Positions 56,828-64,000 of a stretch of 64,000 nt of DNA are shown piece after piece. Each line of letters starts with the position of its first letter. The first letter of the stretch is position 1. The stretch spans positions 94,616-158,615 of the forward strand of contig NW_019091509.1 in NCBI RefSeq assembly GCF_001949145.1. Reading direction: 5' to 3'. The translations under genes and the position numbers were made by a program. This stretch comes from Acanthaster planci (lineage: Eukaryota; Echinodermata; Asteroidea; Valvatida; Acanthasteridae). The notes beneath the pieces were generated by a model. The model saw nothing but the letters and a program-made list of their open reading frames with translations, made no database searches and was not told the DNA's origin.

Positions 56828-57133
56828 CTTCCATGGATGCACTAGCCTCATTGGGCCCTAGTGCTTTCAACTTTCGACTGTGCCAGATCAACTTTTTTGA
56901 CATTGGTGAAATGTAGGAGGTATGGTACACACCCAATTTAGAATTGAGCTGAATATTTAAAGTTAGCAAGTCAGAGGTGTACAGCATCTTCATCACAGGA
57001 AAAGACTCTTGCATCTCCATTGGATGGAATTGAATATCTGGTTGAACAGAGACACAGGTTTTTCCCAGGCTCCATCTGACTTCAAGAGGAAATTCCCAAC
57101 TACCTGCACTAGTATTGATGGGTTTCAGTTCCC
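56828..57133 (-). CDS. Candidate exon of an unidentified gene
   Basis: A strong minus-strand acceptor, CGTTGTTTTACAG, precedes an open block that begins ELKPINTSAGSWEFPLEVRW and runs about 100 codons to a stop at 56820. Possible donors at GAA|GTAGGG or TAGG|GTAATC are weak, so it could be a terminal exon. The composition is protein-like, but I recognise no domain. It is on the same strand as the coiled-coil gene and upstream of it; whether it belongs to that gene is unknown. Confidence 0.3.
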
Positions 57134-58965
57134 TGTAAAACAACGCTGCCTAGCCGGTAACATTTTCATCATATAAAAACCATAACACTGCAGAGGCTAT
57201 TGTTGGTGTGACACCCACTTGTCTTGTGTCCTATGTTTCAGAGGCATTTGGTGGTTCAACCCGGAACAAACAGGTGACAGAGAGGAGTGAATTAATAAAA
57301 TCAGCCGTGGCAATTCTACTAAATTCTCTATATAAAAAGGAGTTTACCTTACACGAATATATCACCATCTCACTATCACCCCCTTAAAGTGTAGCTGCAC
57401 TGAATTTTTCTTAAACGCAACATTTCTTCAACTTTGTGTTGAAAACTTTTTCTTCTTTCCTGGTTGGTTAAATGCATTGAAAAGTGCATGTCTTAAAACA
57501 ATTAAAATTATCCCTGCTTTCCCAGGGAACTGAGGGCACTGTTACTGTGAAGTCATTTAGGGAAGACGTGGTTCAGTGCTTAGGTTTTTCTGTTCAAATT
57601 GTGGGACAAGAATTTACTAACTGAAAACATTTCTGAGAGAGGGACTGATGCTTTCCTATTGCTAGGCACATTACCAAAAACTAATCAGCAAAGAATAGAA
57701 GAGCAAGCTAAATCCAGGAAAAGCTACAAAAATACGGGACTTTTTAGTGTACAAACCAATAGAACATTGAGGCTCCTTCCTGAGATGACATCACAGTTTT
57801 GATCATGAATTTAGAAATACTCATTAGCATAAAAACCAATAAGGTGGTAATATACCCTTTGAAACAGCGAAACAAAAGTTGAAAATTAGGTTACCTGAGA
57901 CACACAGGTGCATTTTAAAGGTTTGTATTAAATAAAAATTGATTGCAGCTACCCTTCAACTCTAAAAGAGCCGGATTATTTGGCCCATCTCACAGCCAGG
58001 GAAATTCCCCTCCCGCTTGTTGAGCACCACAGTGGAAAAGTATACATTTTTGGCTGACCTGTCTCTGGAAACTGCACGCTGCGCAAGAATAGTATGTTTG
58101 ATTTTTATGAAAATGGTGTCAAAATGACTGCAAAGAGTTACTCTAGAACCCCTAAAGGCTCAACTCCTGAAAATATTGCACTGCGACGATAATGACAAAA
58201 ATGTTGAAAAAAAAAAAGAAAAAAATGTTCTGCCCTGCCCCTGCTCTTTTTTTGAGGTTAAGATAATGGTATGGTCCAAACCAAGCAGCACTTTGCAACG
58301 TGGCCACTCCTTATTAGTGAAGCCTGTTTTCTTGAGTAAAATCTGCCATTTGAGACTTTTAACCTCCTGTTTTGCCATCATAATCATCCTAATGTCCAAA
58401 ATGCAAGGGTAGTTACCACATTTGTTGATTTACGAAGTGATTATGATGTTCACTGAGAGTGTGGGATGGATTTTATCTGACATATTTGTGACAAACCAAG
58501 ATTATAAAATATGCGCAGTCAATTTACTGCATGATGAAGTGTTCATTTGGCAAATTCTCAGCATTGCATTGTTGAAGGAGGAGACACAAATTTGAGGTAA
58601 ATATGCTTGCCACTAGCATTACTGGAAGCTGTGGAAAAAATGCACTTTTAGCATGAGGCAAATTCCTCTTTTAAAAATCTGGCAACCTCTGCAACAAAGA
58701 TTTCATTGTTTATCTTCACCACAGGGATGGTGACCTTATCTACACAACAGTATCAAAGGTGGCCAGTTAGACCATACAGCAAGGAAACAGCTATTGTCAC
58801 AATTAAGTCTGCTAGATCTTCCTTTCCAGAACCCTCCCCCCCTAGGCTGAGATGGGGGGGGCCATGTGGACGTATCTCATTTCATCTCTGGACTGAGTAT
58901 GATGCATGCACACATCACAGTCAAGCATGTGTCAGACTTGAACATACTACACAATGCACAATACA
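57134..58965. other. Intergenic, no supported gene
   Basis: Contains an A-rich run near 58203-58225 and C/G runs near 58840-58862. No gene or repeat boundary recognised. Confidence 0.35.
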
Positions 58966-59212
58966 CAGGGATGAATCCAGGGTGGGGTGGGATCGTACGC
59001 CCTACTTTTTCACCCCAAAAAATAAATAAGTAAAAAGAGAAGAAAAAGAGGGAAGGGGAGAAAAAAGAGGGAGGGACCCAGCCTAATAAATGTGACAAAA
59101 GCCTAAAAAACAACAGTTCAGCTTCTGGTTACCCAACCTCCCTCATTTATGGCTGTGAGCCTAAGATTTCTAGTTCATGCCTCCCTTTTGAAAAATCCTG
59201 GATCTACCCCTG
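58966..59212. mobile_element. hAT-like MITE (247 bp)
   Basis: The left end CAGGGATGAATCCAGG and the right end reverse-complemented CAGGGGTAGATCCAGG are inverted repeats beginning CAGGG, as in many hAT elements. The flanking 8-mers ACAATACA and GCACCACA agree at five of eight positions, compatible with a decayed 8-bp target duplication. No coding sequence. Confidence 0.6.
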
Positions 59213-59587
59213 GCACCACAAGTACACTGGTCTGAAAGAAAGGCAAAATGTTTGTATTGAACTTAATTGTGGCTTTGAAGGATTATTTTAAGGGAAACCT
59301 CCAATGGGGTTTGACCTCTTGTCTCTTCTCAGCAAAAAGCACATACTGTATCCTCAAACAGTGTGTAATTGGAAGTTACATGCAATTAAAAAAGTGTAAA
59401 AAGCAACCCAGAGCAAGAACACACCATAACACACAGCCAATCGCACTACCACCCATTTGGTTCCCAGCTATGTACAGCATTACAAGGCCCAGCACCCAAC
59501 TGTTATCAACGGAAAGTACTGATGAGTTAATGTATCATCATGTTCAAAAATTTGGTCCAAAGGGGTAATGTTGAACCCACAGATTTG
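59213..59587. other. Intergenic, no gene recognised
   Basis: No supported feature. Confidence 0.35.
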
Positions 59588-62450
59588 CTTTAATTATTAT
59601 TATTATGATTGGTATATTTATTAAGAAATAAAAATATTGCGGCCAGAGGCTGAATAGCATTTACATAATACATTATAATGAATAAGTTAAAACAGGACAA
59701 TTAATATATAAAAAGGTTGACCTGCATAAAATTATACAAATATTTCATTAACAGCAATACACAGAAATACAGAGCTAAAATGACAATATAAAGGACAAAT
59801 GGACGTGTAGAATTAATTATTACAATGATTAAAAAATAAATTTACAATTATCTTTACAAGTCTAAGACTAGAAACATTCAAACATTCAAGGGGCACTCAA
59901 GGGACATTACAAATATGAATCACAACAAAATATGGCAGGAAATGAGTATCAAAAAGTAACAGAAGCAACAAGGGCACAGGATTCAAAGAAAGAAAGACAC
60001 AAGTCAAAAACAAAACAATCATGACAGAGAGAACAGACATGAGGTTATCACAAGACAACCATCTTTCATCCCAGATATACACCTATGCAGAACAGAGTAA
60101 ACCATCAACACACAACCAGACCACACAACAATAAACCCAAACTTGACGCATAAACATACATGTGTTAATTACTTTTATCGAGCACATCTATAAAAGATGG
60201 GATACAGCTCTTTGTATAAAAGTAAGTCCGGTATTTCAGAGTACACATCTCATCAGAATTTTGCAAATTGTTAATTCAGTTTTGAGGAAGCCAATGCCTA
60301 TAGGTTATGGAATGCTAGAAGGTTTTGCCAAAGTTTAAGAAAAGTTGTTCTCATTTATCAGCAATAGTCGGAAGCCCATACTCTTGACAAATTTCTTTAC
60401 AGGGTTTTGCAGAACTGGGATCACCAGCCAAGATAATTCTAAAAGTTTTCTTTTGCAGTCTCTCTAAAGTGACAATGCATGCCTTAGACAGTCCAGTCGA
60501 CAGACAGTCGATCGTGGGCCTGACATATGACATACACTGTCAGAAGGTCATTAACAGAAACTAGGCTTCTTTTGAGTTGGAAGAAAAAAGCCTTCGGTTA
60601 AAATTTCTACGTAGACTATTAATCTGGGAGTCCCACTTAAAATTACTTTGTATATACATAACCAACAACTTCAGACATTCTGTTTGGCCAATCTGGAAAT
60701 CAGATATAACAAAAGGGGACATGTGTGTCGGATTGCATTGAAAACAAATGTTCATATACTGGCATTTAGTGGGGTTCAGTTTCATTTTGTTCCAGTTTGA
60801 TCACTGTTATATTAAAGTGATTGAGCCCACCATGCATACTGTAGCTTTTATTAGGATTGGCAAAAGTCTGACAGTGTCAAATTGTCAACATATTTGTAAT
60901 GTTTATGTCCAGTTGATGAGGATCAAAATCATTGATTATGACTAGGAATGATATAGGCCCAATAATTGTTCCCTGGGGAACTCCAGCATGCAAAGTCTCC
61001 CAAGTTGACAGAACACCATTGTATCAAACAGCCTGTAACCGGTTTGACAAGAAACTTCTTATCCAAGGAATTAAGGAAGTTGTCACCCCTAATTAAGTGG
61101 ATAAACTTATTAACAATAATATTATGATCTACCCTGTTGAAAGCTTGACTGAAATCAGAGGCAATTACCACGACAGAATTTTGTGATTTATCGAGAACTG
61201 TGTGAATGTCATCTAGAAGTCTGACCAAACAGTGGGTCATAGATGAACCAAATTAACAGTTACTAATGGTGAGTTTTATATTACTGAGAATCCATTCAAT
61301 GACAACATCTTCAAAAATCTTAGCGAATATACATGTGAACAAGATGGGTCAAAGACGCTCCAAGCTTGAAGGATGGGTCTTTGGTACAGATACTATAAAT
61401 GCTTTTTTTCCAGATTTCAGGTGTAATACCTTCGCTTAGAGAGCAGTTAAAGTTATTGGCCAACAGAAAGCACAACTTATAAGCAAATTCCTTAATCAAA
61501 TGGGGTGGGAAGCAATCAGGCCCCTAGGTTTGCCCAATTCAACATTTCTCAACTTAGTGAAAACCTCTTGTGGCATGACAACTGGAACTGGCCCTTCAGA
61601 AGGTAAATAAGCAGGTAGATTACCCAGATCTAAAGAGGGAATATCATCTGCTACCGAGATGAACTTATTGTAAATCATGTTGGCAATCTCCAAGGGTGAA
61701 TTACCAGGTAAGTTGAAGCTTTGTTTACACTTAACCAGCTATTTTCTTTACTTGTTGATGCCACTGCCTCAGATTGCCAATGATGAGCTTATTCATACTT
61801 GCGCTGTAAAAACTTTACACCTGGCTAATTTCATAGGCCTAAAAATCTTATTACAGAGGAGTTTCCAGAGACTACCTTTCCCTTGACTGAAAGCCCTCTG
61901 TTGTTTAACAATGTGTGATTTAATCTTAGGAGTCATTCAAAGCTTGTCCTGTTGTGAACTTCAACAATCTTGGTGGGAAGGTATTAAGATTGATAGAAGA
62001 CTTCTACTTTAGCACTGGATGTTGGTGCAACATGATAAAATTCCAATCACGATTTGTTATCTACTGGCCAAATTCACATTTGTCTGAGTGTTTGATTGGT
62101 CACGGTCAAGCCGACATCCATAATACTTCCAGTTGATCAGAAACTTGTCAATGAATACTATCTCGTATGTAGAAGGCAACACCCCCACCTCTTTTGTGGC
62201 TCCTTGGTCTGCTAAATAGGCTATATCCTGGGATGATTAAGCAACTAGAATCAATGCTTGATGAAAACCATGTTTCACAGATAACGGTGGTACCTGTTTT
62301 GATGGTTTTTAGTATCGCCGGCAATTCATCAATCCCCCAACCTGTGATCTAGCATTCAAAAGGGCAGATGACAGAAGTCCTGAGTCTGGCAAAGTAGTTG
62401 TTTTGTACAAGTAGTTTTGATTGTGACGATTATTGATCTGCTGATTGACC
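59588..62450 (-). mobile_element. CR1/Jockey-like LINE, decayed (minus strand)
   Basis: On the minus strand an endonuclease region is followed by a reverse-transcriptase region and a long AT-rich 3' tail that ends in a TAATAATAAT-type microsatellite at about 59588-59600, typical for the 3' end of CR1-group LINEs. The 5' end near 62450 is inferred from the loss of recognisable coding sequence; it is probably truncated. Confidence 0.75.
60350..62400 (-). pseudogene. LINE ORF2 relic: APE endonuclease and reverse transcriptase
   Basis: Near 62330-62160 the minus strand encodes VICETWF and IPGYSLFSRPRSHKRGGGVA, the conserved apurinic-type endonuclease motifs (E of the SETW motif, and RGGGVA). Around 61700-61500 is the linker before RT. 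At 61240-60930 THCLVRLLDDIHTVLDKS and VVVIASDFSQAFNRVDHNII give RT blocks with the first catalytic aspartate in SDFSQAFNRVDH. The second catalytic DD motif near 60900 is not readable. KLNPTKCQYMNI (60785) and SYVRPTIDCLSTGLSK (60530) give the RT C-terminal part. Stops and frame changes occur throughout, so the copy is dead. Confidence 0.75.
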
Positions 62451-62929
62451 TCACCTGTCCATTATCCAGGCAATTGGGAATTTCTTGTGGCTCATGTCTT
62501 ATTGCATGACAGACTACATGACCTGCGCTTCGCAAGTTATAAATAAATAGCGATTTTTTTTTTTCTCAAAGCAGTAAACTCAAAAATGACGTACGTCAAT
62601 GGGATTACACTCAATGTAATAGCAAACCCCCAAATTGGCCAATTTTAAAAATTGGAGAAATACCAAATCACAAACACTACCTTTACATCAATATCGAACT
62701 TCACACCTGCTGGTATGCACCAAAGACGTGTCCATTAAAATTACAATGACCACCTATCACGTGATATCATCTTAAAATATCATTTTGGTAATCAATTTCT
62801 GCTTGCTGGCTTTGGCTAAAAAATCCCTTTAATATACACACAATTTTAGGAGCATGTTCCTAATATAACACCCAAAAAGGTTGACATTTGTCCCTGAGAA
62901 ATATTTACTGCAAGACTACTCACTCATTA
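62451..62929. other. Intergenic, no gene recognised
   Basis: TGACGTACGTCA, a 12-bp palindrome, occurs near 62587. Otherwise AT-rich. Confidence 0.35.
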
Positions 62930-63830
62930 AGATCGATAAGAGTGTGTAGTAGAAAAACGTACAAAACCTGTACAGAAAACCTGCAACTATAATCTCATGT
63001 CATGTCACCCATGATGATGTCATCATGACAATTTTGTTCTAGGACCCTCTCTAGATGGTAGACTACAAGTGTGCACAAATATGGAATCGGTCAGATGTGC
63101 AAGAGTGCTAATTCTTAAAAAATAAGTACAAAACCTATGGGGAAAAATTAAATATTCAAAAAATCAATAAAACATCACACGATGATGTCATTACGAAGTC
63201 ATAAATTAGGACTGATTTTAGCATCAGGGTTTTGATGATAACTGAAGATTGCCAAAGTACACAAATAGTGCCATGAAAACGTGTGCAAATTTAAGTCAAT
63301 GGGCTGAAATTAATATTAAAATATCAATAATAAATCACTTGATGATGTCATTATGACGTCTTGTTTTAGGACCATCTATGCAACTATGGTCCTTCATCCA
63401 TTCAAGTGTCATGAAGATCCAAAGTTGCAAAAGGACTAAAGTCGATGGTGGAAGAAATGTGCACAACTTAAATGGGCTTTTGGCAGAAGTGCAGGAAGAA
63501 GAAACCAGAGGTTATCTTTCTGTTAGCTTTTTCACATTCTTTTGTAAATTTGAGCAACTAATCTAAAGCACAAACCTTACGGTGTAATGATTTCATCACG
63601 TTCATATATGTCAAGTTTTGAACCGAATCAGACATGTACATGTACTTTAGGTGAGTGCTTGGTGTAACTTTGATGACGATCGAACATTGCTAAGTTACCA
63701 AAATAGTGCCTCGAAAACGTGTACAAAGTCAGTGGGCTGAAAGAAATATTGAAAAATCAATAATAAATCACTTGATGACGTCATCATGACGTAATTGTTG
63801 TCGACACATCTACGCATAAGGGTCCCAAAT
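62930..63830. repeat. CRE-containing dispersed repeat, locus 2
   Basis: Four imperfect units, each with an ACGTGTACAAA-like segment followed by AATATT...AATCAATAATAAATCA and a TGATGATGTCATNATGACGT-type palindrome (near 63014, 63184, 63343 and 63773). The unit at 63773-63786 keeps the full TGATGACGTCATCA. The family is shared with 39440-40050, including GTACAAAACCTATGGGGAAA. Confidence 0.65.
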
Positions 63831-64000
63831 TTTGCAAACCCATATAAAATCAACTGTGGCCTACCACGACATTCTGTTTGCTGCAAGTGGCAGGGTAAAA
63901 TGTGGTCTTTAATTCATTTCATGTGGGTCAAATCGCATGACTCTTCCTTCTGGTCGAAACTGAAAGTGGGCTTATTGTTTAAAAGTGGTAATAGGTATAG

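Noticed and set aside
1-64000. CRISPR arrays, tRNA and rRNA genes
   Set aside because: No spaced identical repeats of CRISPR type, no cloverleaf with A and B boxes and no rRNA sequence were recognised by eye; a covariance search could still find a tRNA-like relic.

Overview
This is a window of a nuclear animal genome, most likely a marine invertebrate. The evidence is a spliced mitochondrial-protein gene with GT/AG introns of 5 to 8 kb, a 968-base assembly gap, and a dense, mostly decayed mixture of Ty3/Gypsy, DIRS, Penelope, CR1-like LINE, piggyBac, Tigger/pogo, Harbinger and hAT-type elements. The palindrome TACATGTA recurs throughout. I cannot fix the phylum from sequence alone; echinoderm, hemichordate, cephalochordate and mollusc all remain possible. 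There is no bacterial gene organisation, no CRISPR array, and I recognised no rRNA or tRNA gene.

Two host genes are well supported. NDUFA8 (complex I subunit, plus strand) is complete in four exons between 9507 and 27332 and encodes 171 residues with all eight cysteines of its four CX9C motifs. On the minus strand, the last three exons of a coiled-coil protein I cannot name lie at 52015-51914, 50318-50132 and 48740-48513; their splice phases agree. Two further minus-strand blocks (27932-27714 and 57133-56828) look like exons of unidentified genes but are only candidates.

Layout: 1-3570 a truncated, frameshifted Ty3/Gypsy element (minus) with its LTR; 4480-7022 an intronless decayed copy of an unknown multi-copy gene; 7.6-8.8 kb diverged repeats; 8916-9238 a MITE just upstream of NDUFA8; 9507-27332 NDUFA8, whose introns hold a long inverted repeat, a LINE relic, a Tigger derivative, a CCAATT-rich element containing a piggyBac transposase remnant, and several TTAA-flanked MITEs; 28.5-30.7 kb a tandem duplication, a Harbinger-like MITE and a coding relic; 32.1-32.9 kb a LINE 3' end; 33.6-36.2 kb a small MITE and a Penelope-like element inside a large imperfect palindrome; 38.0-42.8 kb two more TTAA MITEs and a CRE-containing repeat; 43563-48407 a DIRS-type tyrosine-recombinase retrotransposon with inverted ends and an internal complementary region, interrupted by a second Tigger derivative; 48.5-52.0 kb the coiled-coil gene; 52155-53122 the gap; 53.8-56.1 kb further MITEs and a gene relic; 59.6-62.45 kb a decayed LINE (minus); 62.9-63.8 kb the CRE-containing repeat again.

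The genes do not form a pathway together. The window mainly records transposon nesting around ordinary genes. The structures most worth a second look are the DIRS element with its intact-looking end architecture, the Penelope palindrome with a hammerhead-like motif, the family of TTAA MITEs, and the unknown intronless gene copy at 4.5-7.0 kb.
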